Source: an uncultured Cryptobacterium sp.
Lineage (GTDB): Bacteria > Actinomycetota > Coriobacteriia > Coriobacteriales > Eggerthellaceae
Direction: 5' to 3'
Assembly (NCBI GenBank): GCA_958410215.1
Contig: CATYOF010000015.1
Coordinates: forward strand, 1-62,860
DNA length: 62,860 nt
The notes under the pieces: model-generated
Database searches by the model: none
Seen by the model: the letters and a program-made list of their open reading frames with translations, nothing else
What the model was told of the DNA's origin: nothing
Program-made: the position numbers and the translations under genes
Shown here: piece by piece, positions 1-8,448 of the stretch
How the letters are laid out: each line of letters starts with the position of its first letter
How positions within the stretch are numbered: the first letter of the stretch is position 1

Positions 1-717
1 GATGATTACCTGAACTTCCTGAAGGGCGGCAGTTCCAAACCGCCTATTGAATTGCTGCGCGGTGCAGGGGTAGACATGATGGATGCCCTCCCTATCGAAA
101 GCGCTCTTACCCAATTTGACGAAATGATTAATGAAATGGCACAAACGTGTCGTGCCCTTAAAGCAGAGAGCGCCACTTCTTCTACGGGCATGGATTCCTC
201 GGATACAGATAGCACTAATACCAGCGTAAACAAGGTACCCGCCAACGAAACCACAGCCAGCGATGCAAACGCTTCAGGCTCACATAGCGCAGAACCTTCT
301 TCCGTTCCTGACGCTTCCACCAATCGCTTTACCAACTTTAACGCCCAAGAGCTTAGCGAATCGCTTAACAAAATGGAGGGTGTTTTTGTTTTAGCTACCA
401 CCAACGAAGATGGCAGTCCCGATGCTGCTATTTTCGTACCGCGTATGCTTGATAAAAGCCACCTTATTATGTTCTTGGCTCCCAACCGTTCTCGTGTAAA
501 CCTCGAACGCACTGGCCAAGCGTGGGGCGTATACGAAGTACTTAACCCTGAAGCTACCGAAAAACAACAGCGTTATGCTGGTGCGCGCATGAAGCTTTCC
601 CTAGTAAAACCCGAAGGAGAAACCGCCAAAGAATTTGCACACGTTACCGCTAACTTCCCTGCCATGAATCCTGCCGCTTTGGTGCTGCGCATTGAGCAGC
701 TTATCGCTTTAGGCTAG
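1..717 (+). CDS. pepF: Oligoendopeptidase F C-terminus fused to a flavin-type split-barrel domain (5' end outside window)
   Basis: The frame is open from base 1, so the gene begins before the window. The first ~40 residues (DDYLNFLKGGSSKPPIELL, then GAGVDM and a helix ending near MINEMA) match the conserved C-terminal end of M3-family oligoendopeptidase F, a zinc peptidase that cuts short cytosolic peptides; its HExxH site lies upstream, out of view. The protein does not stop there. A Ser/Thr/Asp-rich linker of about 55 residues leads into a ~115-residue domain resembling pyridoxamine-5'-phosphate-oxidase-like split barrels (VFVLATTNEDGSPDAAIFVP, then FLAPNRSRVNLERT). Stop at 715-717, two bases before the ZIP gene start, suggests one transcript. 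What the barrel binds (FMN, haem, F420) cannot be read from sequence alone. Confidence 0.75.
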   Translation, partial: DDYLNFLKGGSSKPPIELLRGAGVDMMDALPIESALTQFDEMINEMAQTCRALKAESATSSTGMDSSDTDSTNTSVNKVPANETTASDANASGSHSAEPSSVPDASTNRFTNFNAQELSESLNKMEGVFVLATTNEDGSPDAAIFVPRMLDKSHLIMFLAPNRSRVNLERTGQAWGVYEVLNPEATEKQQRYAGARMKLSLVKPEGETAKEFAHVTANFPAMNPAALVLRIEQLIALG

Positions 718-719
718 CT

Positions 720-1511
720 ATGAACGAAGCAACTCTTGGTATCGCAGTAGCGCTCACCTTACCCCTAATGGGTACCACTTTAGGTTCATCGTTTGTGTTC
801 TTTTTGAAAAAGGATATGAACGATTTGGTACAGAAGATTCTTCTTGGCTTTGCAGCGGGTGTCATGATTGCAGCTTCTATTTGGAGCTTACTTATACCCG
901 CTATTGAAATGGCCGAAGAACAGCAGGTTGCTGGTTGGCTTCCTACTGCCATAGGTTTTCTTCTTGGCATGGGTTTCCTGCTGGCGTTTGACCATTTCCT
1001 ACCCCATCAACATCTTGATAGCGCAGAACCCGAAGGCATGAAAAGTTCCATGAAGCGTCCCACTATGCTTATCTTTGCGGTGGCGCTTCATAATTTGCCT
1101 GAAGGTATGGCCGTTGGCGTAGTGCTTGCAGGTTTTCTTACCGGAGAAGCAAGCATAGCCCTGGCAGGTGTTATTGCCTTAGCTGTTGGTATTGCGATAC
1201 AAAATGTTCCTGAAGGGGCAATTATTTCTGCACCACTTCGGTCGTGTGGACTTTCGCGCAAAAAGTCTTTCTTATATGGGTTTCTCTCTGGTGTAGTTGA
1301 GCCTCTAGGTGCTCTTTTAATGCTTGCGTTTGTAGGGGCTATGACACCTGCACTTCCCTATATTTTAGCCTTTGCTGCAGGAGCTATGATGTATGTCGTA
1401 GTGGAAGAGCTAATTCCAGAAACGCAAAGCGGAAAGCACACCAATGTGGGTGCCATTGCTCTTGCTTTTGGATTTGTGCTCATGATGGTATTGGATACTG
1501 CCCTAGGATAA
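720..1511 (+). CDS. ZIP family divalent metal transporter
   Basis: A 263-residue polytopic membrane protein of the ZIP family (GufA/ZupT-like), which carries Zn2+ or related divalent metals into the cytosol. The family hallmarks are present: HNLPEGMAVG at about residues 122-131 (transmembrane helix 4) and QNVPEGAIIS at about 160-170 (helix 5), whose His, Asn and Glu residues form the binuclear metal site; EELIPE near residue 229 lies in a later helix. A short His-containing loop (HFLPHQH, about 97-103) precedes helix 4. Eight hydrophobic segments fit the family. The start is two bases after the upstream stop, so the zinc peptidase fusion and this metal importer are probably co-transcribed. 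The exact metal is not predictable. Confidence 0.88.
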   Translation: MNEATLGIAVALTLPLMGTTLGSSFVFFLKKDMNDLVQKILLGFAAGVMIAASIWSLLIPAIEMAEEQQVAGWLPTAIGFLLGMGFLLAFDHFLPHQHLDSAEPEGMKSSMKRPTMLIFAVALHNLPEGMAVGVVLAGFLTGEASIALAGVIALAVGIAIQNVPEGAIISAPLRSCGLSRKKSFLYGFLSGVVEPLGALLMLAFVGAMTPALPYILAFAAGAMMYVVVEELIPETQSGKHTNVGAIALAFGFVLMMVLDTALG

Positions 1512-1577
1512 TCGGACGACTATCGAGCAATTCACAAAAGAGATTCCCTTTGAAAAGGAGATTCGAGTTCTTGAGTA

Positions 1578-1773
1578 GGCTGCCTTGTCTTTTTATTCAA
1601 GCAGCAGCTTCGCTTTATCTCGCTTTTCAAAACACAAACGAGCGAAGCGGATATAGCGCACTAAAGTCTTTGCCATCCCCTTCTTTCCCAAAGCTAATCA
1701 GGGGCTTCGCTTTCTTTCCTGCGTTTTTCAAAGCGAAGCTCAGAATGTTACTTTCATAAAAGACAAGGCAGCC
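1578..1773. repeat. Nested inverted-repeat element, copy 1
   Basis: This element fills most of the 383-bp gap between the convergent genes ending at 1511 and 1895. A perfect 16-bp inverted repeat bounds it (1578-1593 and 1758-1773). A second perfect 11-bp pair lies inside (1606-1616 and 1730-1740, AGCTTCGCTTT). A 79-nt core at 1640-1718 starts GAGCGAAGCG and ends near GGCTTCGCTTTC. The core aligns without gaps to 3784-3862 in copy 2 at about 55 of 79 positions by hand count, while the outer arms differ in sequence between copies but pair within each. I see no gene in it. Confidence 0.75.
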
Positions 1774-1894
1774 ATACCGAAAAAGAATTACCGTTCATGT
1801 CTCAATGGTTTTCACCAAAACTGCCAGTCCAGGTAGCTAGCATCCTTAGCAGACACTTCGTCCTCACAAGGACTCGGCAAAGCAACCGTTGCGA

Positions 1895-2236
1895 TTACAA
1901 AAAGCGTACGTGCATACTCTTATCTTTGTAGTGCGGGTGATGCTTCACAAAACGCCAGCGACAAATTCGCGTGATAATAAGCGACAGCACTCCCACTATT
2001 AAGAAGGGTACGGTAATTTCAAGCACCGGGACATTCCATTCAAGAAACGCATAGGCACTTGCCAGAAGAAAGAATCCAGAAATGACAAGGGAAATTACTG
2101 TGAAGAACTGGATAAGTACCTCTTTGGCTTTCGTAGGAGAATGCATCCAAGACACCACAAAGTAAATGACGATTGCCAATATAACAAGGACAATCACCAA
2201 AGGTAACGATTGCAGCATCCTAATTAAAAGACCCAT
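1895..2236 (-). CDS. Small integral membrane protein, unknown function
   Basis: A 113-residue protein with three clear hydrophobic segments: residues about 10-30 (LPLVIVLVILAIVIYFVV), 43-67 and 70-90, followed by a basic C-terminal end (RICRWRFVKHHPHYK). There is no recognisable catalytic motif and I do not recognise the family. The ATG start at 2234-2236 is the first in the frame. It converges on the ZIP transporter across the inverted-repeat element and is divergent from the MFS transporter at 2509, so it is probably transcribed alone. It is most likely a real gene because the hydrophobic pattern is regular and nothing better is coded on the other strand. Confidence 0.6.
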   Translation of the reverse strand: MGLLIRMLQSLPLVIVLVILAIVIYFVVSWMHSPTKAKEVLIQFFTVISLVISGFFLLASAYAFLEWNVPVLEITVPFLIVGVLSLIITRICRWRFVKHHPHYKDKSMHVRFL

Positions 2237-2508
2237 ACCTAATCCCTTACTATCTTTTACTCTTCTATCATACCGTTTTTAGCGGTTTTTATTCATTACA
2301 AGAAGGCAACTAGATGGCACTTTTCGTCCAAAGTAAGGCTCTTACTTTACGTCTCGTGAAGAACGAAATCATCAACCAAGTTTCAGCTGCAAAGATTATT
2401 CATCAATGAGGTAAATCTAATGCATAAAACGCATGATATATCACCTAAAGAATGACGTACCATCAATACCGTATTATCAAATAATTATGCCCATGCAGGA
2501 GTTGCCTT

Positions 2509-3663
2509 ATGCAAGGAAATCGTCGTTATAGCTACCTTATGATGATCGCCCACCTGTGTGACGACCTTAATCAAGGTGCTTTAGTTGCGGTAATACCTTT
2601 TCTGGTTTTACATAACGGCTATTCCTATGCTGAAGTTACCGCATTACTGCTAGCTTCAAATGCTGCATCGGCTATTATTCAACCCTTATTCGGATGGCTT
2701 GGCGACAAAAAACCTCGTCCTTGGCTGATGGCCTTAGGCATTTTCCTTGCTGGCATCGGCATGGCAGGAGTGGGTGTTCTGCCAAATTATCCTTTAATTA
2801 TGGCATCAGCCATGATAAGTGGTATTGGTGTTGCCATGTTCCATCCCGAAGGGGGACGTCTGGGCAATTTAACCGCTGGCGAACAAAAAGGTAAAGGTAT
2901 GAGCATCTTTGCAGTAGGAGGCAAACTTGGCTTCACCTTTGGGCCTTTAGTTGCCACTGCCACCATTACGCTTTGGGGCTTGCCGGGAACCCTTATTTTT
3001 ATTGTTCCTTCGACGTTGTGCGCCGCAGTACTTCTTTCGCAAAATAAAGCGTTACTTAGCTATAGCAGTCCCGATAAAAAATCTGCCGATGAAAACCTAT
3101 ATAAGGACAATTGGCTCGGCTTTGGTTTTGTAATGGGTGCCATTTCTTGCCGCTCCATTATGTACTATGCCTTCCTGTCGTTTATTCCTTTGTTCTTGGT
3201 TTACAACTTAGGCCAAGAAGAAGCCTTTGCTTCATCGGTTATTTCACTGTTTGCTCTGGTATGCGCCGTAGGAACCATTGCTTCAGGCTGGGCAGGACAA
3301 GCACTGGGTGCAAAAAAACTTATTATTGTCTCTTACGCCTGTGTTGCAGTTGAAGTAATTATCTTCGCTTTCAATGGATCGCTTGTTGTAGCCCTCATCC
3401 TTATTGCGGTACTAGCACTTACCTGCGATATTTCATATCCTTCAGCCGTTGCAATGGGACAAAGCTTTGTACCTCATCACTTAGGAATGGCATCGGGTCT
3501 TTCATTTGGCGTTATGGTGTGCATCGGCGGATTAATGACCCCCGTATTTGGGCTTATCGGCGACTACTTTGGGCTTCAAGTAGTTATGCTGTGTGTTACC
3601 GCAATTGCTATTTTGGGCATCATTATCACACTGTTTATCCCAAAGAACAGGCCCATGAAATAG
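2509..3663 (+). CDS. MFS transporter, fosmidomycin-resistance (Fsr)-like
   Basis: A 384-residue, 12-helix major facilitator protein. The N-terminal HLCDDLNQGAL, the loop FGWLGDKKPRPW between helices 2 and 3, and FHPEGGRLG after helix 4 match the Fsr subfamily, whose E. coli member exports fosmidomycin; HPE(G/S)xR is characteristic of that group. Natural substrates of these proteins are mostly unknown, so drug export is only a family-level inference. The ATG start at 2509 follows AGGAG at about 2499-2503. The gene stands alone: divergent from the small membrane protein upstream and convergent with the gene at 3968 across the second inverted-repeat element. Confidence 0.85.
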   Translation: MQGNRRYSYLMMIAHLCDDLNQGALVAVIPFLVLHNGYSYAEVTALLLASNAASAIIQPLFGWLGDKKPRPWLMALGIFLAGIGMAGVGVLPNYPLIMASAMISGIGVAMFHPEGGRLGNLTAGEQKGKGMSIFAVGGKLGFTFGPLVATATITLWGLPGTLIFIVPSTLCAAVLLSQNKALLSYSSPDKKSADENLYKDNWLGFGFVMGAISCRSIMYYAFLSFIPLFLVYNLGQEEAFASSVISLFALVCAVGTIASGWAGQALGAKKLIIVSYACVAVEVIIFAFNGSLVVALILIAVLALTCDISYPSAVAMGQSFVPHHLGMASGLSFGVMVCIGGLMTPVFGLIGDYFGLQVVMLCVTAIAILGIIITLFIPKNRPMK

Positions 3664-3725
3664 TTCGAAATCCCCGCGTCTTTGGTTACTACCATCTGCA
3701 GAAAACCATGCATTATCGCCTGGAT

Positions 3726-3915
3726 GGTGCTCACTTATTCTCTTCATGCGCAGGCTCAGCTAATCAGATGCGAATAAAGCTAGGAGCGAAGCGAACATAA
3801 CGCACAACAGGTTTTCGCATCCCAAAAATATATGGAGCTAATCCGAGGCTTCGCTTTTTTACGCTTTATTCTTCATCTGGCTTCGCAATGCGCATTCAGA
3901 GAATAAGTGACCACC
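3726..3915. repeat. Nested inverted-repeat element, copy 2
   Basis: The gap 3664-3967 between convergent genes is largely this element. Its 27-nt outer arms (3726-3752 and 3889-3915) pair at 24 of 27 positions. An inner pair follows: CAGATGCGAATAAAGC at about 3765-3780, opposed near 3862-3878 with one small gap. The 79-nt core at 3784-3862 is homologous to 1640-1718. The arms share no sequence with those of copy 1, yet both copies keep the same nested layout and nearly the same length (190 and 196 bp). That pattern is expected if the paired structure is what is maintained. Confidence 0.75.
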
Positions 3916-3967
3916 ACTATGGGATTAATAAGGGAGTTTTATACCAATGATTCTCTGCAGCACCTTA

Positions 3968-5071
3968 TTACCCATTTGTCGAGGTTCCTGATCCTGTTGA
4001 AGAACCAGAGCCATCGTTTCCATTGGAGCTTGATCCTGAACCCGATCCTGAATTGGATGACCCAGAACTCGTACCTGAACCATCGCCCGTTGATCCGTCG
4101 CTCGTATTCCCCGATCCGCTACTCGATCCAGAATTGTTCGCGCTATCAGATCCGCCCGAGTTTCCCGAACTTCCTGTGTCACTTGAAGTATTCGAACCCT
4201 GAGAAGTGCCCTGATTATTGGTAGTACCCGAACCTTCCGCTGTTCCGTCCTCAGCTGGAGCATTGTCCGTAAAGGAAGTGTTGCCAGAAGAAGCATTGTC
4301 TTCCGCATTTTGATCAGAAGTTGCATTTGGGGTAGCGCCCGTGTGCGTCGGATGAGCCTGATTGGTAATTACAGGCAAAATAGGATCGGTCTTAGTACCA
4401 ATACCCTGTCCCTGCGTAGCAAATGAAATCACAAAGGCACTAATAACAATAGCGATTAAAGAAGACACTACTGATACCACTAATACCTGACGTTGAACCT
4501 TTGCCTTGCGACCACGTCGCTCGTGCGCACGCCTTAAGGCGGGATCTTCCCCTTTGCCATGAGAAGCGCGATAGCGGATATCATTGGCATTCATCACCCG
4601 CGTTGCATCAGACATTACCGCAGCTTTGCGGGTGCCCGCTTCGGATTCATGGATGCGATCTTCAGAACTGCCAGATTCGCTTCCAGCCCCCAGCGAGCTC
4701 CCTGAATATTCAGTGCCTTCGCTATTGAGCAAGGTGGTAGAACTTGCATCGCGCAGTTTATCCGCCGAAGCAGAAAGCGCCTTTTTATACACCTGAGAAG
4801 AAACTGCAGAAATCACCGAGCCAATAGCCGCACCAATGAGTGATCCCGCTACACCAATAACAGAAGAAAGTAAAAATACGGTAGCCGCCGCCAAAGCACC
4901 AGCAATAACCTGCGCTATGGACAAGTCATCAAACAGATTGCGTAAAAACCCCTTGGACTTTGGCGAAGCTGCCGTTTCAGAAGCACTCTGACCGAGAACA
5001 GAATGAGTAGTAGCGTTTATAGTCTGATTTGAGTGCGATTCCTGCATGGTATGTTGTTTAATTTCCGTCAC
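3968..5071 (-). CDS. Membrane protein with long Ser/Gly/Thr-rich tail, unknown function
   Basis: A 367-residue protein. Residues about 48-90 (LSIAQVIAGALAAATVFLL, then GVAGSLIGAAIGSVISAVSS) form a hydrophobic Gly/Ala-rich hairpin seen in many uncharacterised actinobacterial membrane proteins; a second segment lies near 205-225 (VLVVSVVSSLIAIVISAFVI). A basic stretch (RRAHERRGRKAKVQRQ) precedes this segment, which places the tail outside the cell by the positive-inside rule. The last ~140 residues are low-complexity Ser/Gly/Asn/Thr/Asp, probably a disordered surface tail. The start is GTG at 5069-5071, chosen because GGAGG lies about 10 bases upstream. No function can be assigned. Confidence 0.7.
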   Translation of the reverse strand: MTEIKQHTMQESHSNQTINATTHSVLGQSASETAASPKSKGFLRNLFDDLSIAQVIAGALAAATVFLLSSVIGVAGSLIGAAIGSVISAVSSQVYKKALSASADKLRDASSTTLLNSEGTEYSGSSLGAGSESGSSEDRIHESEAGTRKAAVMSDATRVMNANDIRYRASHGKGEDPALRRAHERRGRKAKVQRQVLVVSVVSSLIAIVISAFVISFATQGQGIGTKTDPILPVITNQAHPTHTGATPNATSDQNAEDNASSGNTSFTDNAPAEDGTAEGSGTTNNQGTSQGSNTSSDTGSSGNSGGSDSANNSGSSSGSGNTSDGSTGDGSGTSSGSSNSGSGSGSSSNGNDGSGSSTGSGTSTNG

Positions 5072-5176
5072 CTACGTGCCTCCTTCGCCTTACCAAGCTA
5101 GCAAGCACCCGGAAATTCTTAAAGAGCATCCACTTACTCTTCATTCATTCTTAACCGCTTCGACACGGAAATACAA

Positions 5177-6094
5177 CTAAAAAAGCATGACTGCTAAAAC
5201 ACTCATAGCAATAATGCCCGCAACAACCGTTACCACATTTGCCAGTCCCGCCAAACCTTCATCGCCTTTAAGCCACATAGTGAAAACAGGACCTAAGCCT
5301 GCGGCAGGAGCCCACAACATAGCAGCAACAACCAGGCGCGTTTCATAATCAAAGGGCAAAAGCATAAACACCGCAACACACAACACGCCAGAGAGAATAA
5401 AACGACATAGAACAATACGAACCAGCTGGCCAATCTTGCTATGATCAATGGAGAAGTTAACCATCAGTCCTAAAAGTAGCATAGCCAAGAACGAATTTGC
5501 TTCTGCAACAGGGTGAATAAACGTAGCAACTTGCTGCGGAATTTGCACTCCTGCTACCGCAAGAATAATTAATAAAGCATACAAATCGAAGGGAACTGAT
5601 TTAATTAATCGCTGCAACGCCAACAGTATACGCCCCGCAAGCGAAGTGCCTTTTTCTACCAATGCGCTGGTGAATGGATAAATTCCACCGTTAGTCATGA
5701 GCGCATTCCCCGCATCAAACAAGCAAATTGCAACAATGGTATGCGAAGGAAACATGGTCATAGCAAACGGCAACACAAAGTTTCCGATGTTGTAACCAGA
5801 AATATTGCACATCATAAAGACTTTATGATCGCGATCTTCACGCCACGTAATAAGCATGGCAACAAACCAAGGTATAAAACAACAGATAAACCCAACCGCT
5901 ACTATGATGATAAGTGACGGATTAAATTCCGATGTCACAAAGGCATAAAAGATAGCACAGGGAACTGTAATGTTGAACACAACTTTAGACAGCACATCCA
6001 CAAACACATGGGGAACATTGATAACACGAGGCATCACCACCCCTAAAACGATGATGGCCGTCAAAGAAGCTACTGTTATAAGCGCATTTTCCAT
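5177..6094 (-). CDS. AEC family (auxin efflux carrier-like) transporter
   Basis: A 305-residue membrane protein with about ten hydrophobic segments in the 5+5 arrangement of the AEC family, whose bacterial members move organic acids such as malate or malonate. The conserved Asn/Pro-containing unwound segments are visible (FNITVPCAIFYAF near residue 40, NIGNFVLPFA near 105). The substrate is not predictable. The ATG start at 6092-6094 has only a weak ribosome site. It lies 44 bases from the TatD gene on the same strand, so the two may share a transcript. Confidence 0.82.
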   Translation of the reverse strand: MENALITVASLTAIIVLGVVMPRVINVPHVFVDVLSKVVFNITVPCAIFYAFVTSEFNPSLIIIVAVGFICCFIPWFVAMLITWREDRDHKVFMMCNISGYNIGNFVLPFAMTMFPSHTIVAICLFDAGNALMTNGGIYPFTSALVEKGTSLAGRILLALQRLIKSVPFDLYALLIILAVAGVQIPQQVATFIHPVAEANSFLAMLLLGLMVNFSIDHSKIGQLVRIVLCRFILSGVLCVAVFMLLPFDYETRLVVAAMLWAPAAGLGPVFTMWLKGDEGLAGLANVVTVVAGIIAMSVLAVMLF

Positions 6095-6138
6095 GTTAAT
6101 GATGATAGCGCTTTATGAACATGTTCAAATACTCCAAT

Positions 6139-7098
6139 TTAATGCATGAACTCTTTCAAATTAAACAACTGTTTTACGTTTTTCTTAATAACACCAGCTA
6201 AATGGCTAGGATCTTGCCCGCGCGCGTTTGCCAATAGCTGTAAAGCCTCCTGAAGTTCGGCTTGAACTTGCGCAAACGTATAAGAAACTGTTGGAATTTC
6301 GTTGCTTTGAATTGCAACCGAAGGGGCATCGGTTTCAAGAAGTAAACGGTCTTCTGGAATAGCTTTTGCATATTCCCTGCCCCGCTTTGAAGCAAGCATT
6401 CGCTTACTGATCGAAAAGAAACAACCTTGCCGTATTGCCCACGTAAGCTGCTGCGAAGACCCCGAAAACCAATGAAAAATGCACGTGCAGGTGTGCACTA
6501 CACCACTTTCCTCCAGAAGAGAAAGCATTTCGGGGTACGCCTGAACACAATGAAGAGAAAGCAGCGAACCACCACGCCGAGAGCATCTGTTGACTATATG
6601 TTTGAAAGCCTTTTCTTGATACTCTTTCGTCACTCTATGCCGTTGAGAAAAATCGAGCCCTACTTCCCCAATGTAGTTTGCCGCAGGGAAGTAAGCATCA
6701 AATTCTGCAAGCACCTTCGCCAGTGATTCATCATCATCGGGAACCCACCATGGATGGAGGCCAAGCGCAACATGAAGGGTGGAACCAACACAGGAAGAAT
6801 CAGAATTATCAAGAACAGTACAAGACAAACCTTCAGTAAAACCACCTAAAGAATTGCCGTCTAGCTTTTCTGCTGAAGCTTCGCATAAACGCTCAGCATC
6901 GCATCCAACCGGACTTTCGGATGAGCGTTTTAGCTTAAGGAGTAAATGTTGATAGTCTTCAGGGGTAACACTTACCGCCAGTATGTTTGATCCTTGCGCT
7001 GTTGCATTTTTTTCAAACTGATCAGGATCTGTCATGAATCCCACATGGCAGTGTAAATCATCAAATGCGCCAGAAAGCACCCCTTCATTCAATGACAT
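6139..7098 (-). CDS. tatD: TatD family metal-dependent hydrolase/DNase
   Basis: A 319-residue TIM-barrel amidohydrolase-type phosphoesterase of the TatD family, which degrades DNA from 3' ends in characterised members. Metal ligands are readable in order: DDLHCH (first strand; family consensus is D-x-H-x-H), GEVGLDFS with the catalytic Glu, SLHCV, FHWFSG and LETDAP with the final Asp. I chose the ATG at 7096-7098 (MSLNEGVL) because AAAGGG lies upstream; an in-frame TTG at 7138-7140 would add 14 residues. The region after the first motif contains an insert of about 65 residues (roughly 30-95) not usual in E. coli TatD (260 residues). Confidence 0.85.
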   Translation of the reverse strand: MSLNEGVLSGAFDDLHCHVGFMTDPDQFEKNATAQGSNILAVSVTPEDYQHLLLKLKRSSESPVGCDAERLCEASAEKLDGNSLGGFTEGLSCTVLDNSDSSCVGSTLHVALGLHPWWVPDDDESLAKVLAEFDAYFPAANYIGEVGLDFSQRHRVTKEYQEKAFKHIVNRCSRRGGSLLSLHCVQAYPEMLSLLEESGVVHTCTCIFHWFSGSSQQLTWAIRQGCFFSISKRMLASKRGREYAKAIPEDRLLLETDAPSVAIQSNEIPTVSYTFAQVQAELQEALQLLANARGQDPSHLAGVIKKNVKQLFNLKEFMH

Positions 7099-7200
7099 TT
7101 CCAACCCTTTCGTCAATTCATCTTTATCATCGTAGCGCAACCATTAGCTAATTTGTTAGGCTTATATACACACGCAGAATCGTGCTGTTAGGGGGAGCTC

Positions 7201-8256
7201 GTGGCTGCAAAATACCTTGATCAATACAACTATGGCAAAATGGAACAGCTTTTCCCGGGAATCTATCGCGTACCTGTTCCTTTGCCCGACAATCCGCTGG
7301 AATTTTTGAACTCTTACTTCATTTTAAGTGACGATAAAACCACCATAATTGACGTAGGCTTTGATCATCCTGACTGTGAAGCTGCCCTTGAAAACGCTCT
7401 CCATGCTCTGGGGCGCGACTGGGAATCGGTAGAAATTGTACTCACCCATTCCCATCCCGACCATACCAGTAATCTTGATCGTATTTGGCGCCGCTGGATG
7501 CGGATCTATGCTAACATGCATTCCTTTCAGGAAGTGCAAAATTTGATGAATATACAGTCGCCCGTGTTTAATCCTCTTATTGGGCACTTGCTGCAGCCAG
7601 ATAAAATTTATGGCCGAAGCATGCAAAAGCGCGATGCAAACACCTATCGGGTAAGTGCAGAACTGCTTCCACTTAAAAATCAGCCTGATTTGTTTTATCT
7701 TGCCGATGGCGATGTGTACCGCAATGGGTCGTATCGTTTTCAGGTAATTACTACCCCTGGTCATGACGATTGGCATATTTGTCTCTATGAACCCACGCTG
7801 AAAGTGCTTATTGCAGGCGATCACGTATTGGAGCGCATCACGCCAAGCATTATGAGTTGGATTACTTCCTATGATGCCTTAAAAGAGTTCTTCAACAGTT
7901 TAGATAAGGTACGCGACCTTGATGTGGATCTTATTTTACCGGGACACGGCAAGCCTTTTACGGGTGTCGCAGAGCGCGTTGACTTCCTGAAAGCTTTCCA
8001 TAAAAACCGCCTTGAAGAACTGTATACCCTTGTGGCAAACGGACATGCAAGCTTAATTGATATTGCACGTAGCGCTTCCTGGAAGCACCCCAATTGGGAC
8101 GACTGGACTATCGACCAAAAGTTCTACTCGTTAGGAGAAACCCTTGCGCACCTTATCTATCTGGTAAATGAGGGGCGCATTACGTTAACGGTTTGCGAAA
8201 ACAAACGCCGCTTCTACGTGGCAGATCAATGGGAAGTACGGCGCGCGGGTTCCTAA
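7201..8256 (+). CDS. Metallo-beta-lactamase fold hydrolase
   Basis: A 351-residue cytosolic protein with the MBL-fold ligands in order: THSHPDHTSN (HxHxDH, about residues 82-91), TTPGHDDWH (third His, about 184), LIAGDHVLE (bridging Asp, about 205) and LILPGHGKPF (final His, about 245). A helical C-terminal extension of about 100 residues follows, as in glyoxalase-II-like and LACTB2-like members. Substrate unknown; a thioester or phosphodiester is likely for the fold. The start is GTG at 7201, supported by the strong GGGGGAG immediately upstream. It is divergent from tatD and appears monocistronic. Confidence 0.85.
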   Translation: MAAKYLDQYNYGKMEQLFPGIYRVPVPLPDNPLEFLNSYFILSDDKTTIIDVGFDHPDCEAALENALHALGRDWESVEIVLTHSHPDHTSNLDRIWRRWMRIYANMHSFQEVQNLMNIQSPVFNPLIGHLLQPDKIYGRSMQKRDANTYRVSAELLPLKNQPDLFYLADGDVYRNGSYRFQVITTPGHDDWHICLYEPTLKVLIAGDHVLERITPSIMSWITSYDALKEFFNSLDKVRDLDVDLILPGHGKPFTGVAERVDFLKAFHKNRLEELYTLVANGHASLIDIARSASWKHPNWDDWTIDQKFYSLGETLAHLIYLVNEGRITLTVCENKRRFYVADQWEVRRAGS

Positions 8257-8342
8257 GCGTGCTTTTCCGATACTAAACTTTTCTCGAAACTTTGCACTAC
8301 TTTACTTCTAGCAATTCTCGCCTTACCTGTTCCTTATACAAA

Positions 8343-8367
8343 GAGCTGCGCCAAACTGACGCAGCTC
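8343..8367 (-). terminator. Intrinsic terminator of the phosphate permease / UspA operon
   Basis: GAGCTGCG and CGCAGCTC form an 8-bp stem with a 9-nt loop. On the minus strand it is followed by a short T-rich run (TTTGTA), placing it about 80 bases after the uspA stop. The gene at 7201-8256 converges on the same site and may use it too. Confidence 0.6.
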
Positions 8368-8448
8368 CCAACAATTCTCTTGCTTTGTACCTACATTGTC
8401 ATTGCATTCTACCAATAACTGCAATAACGCAGGTCATTTACGTAAGAT

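Noticed and set aside
1578..1773. The first nested element as a simple rho-independent terminator
   Set aside because: Neither outer arm is followed by a T run on the strand that would need it, and the conserved core goes beyond what a terminator requires.
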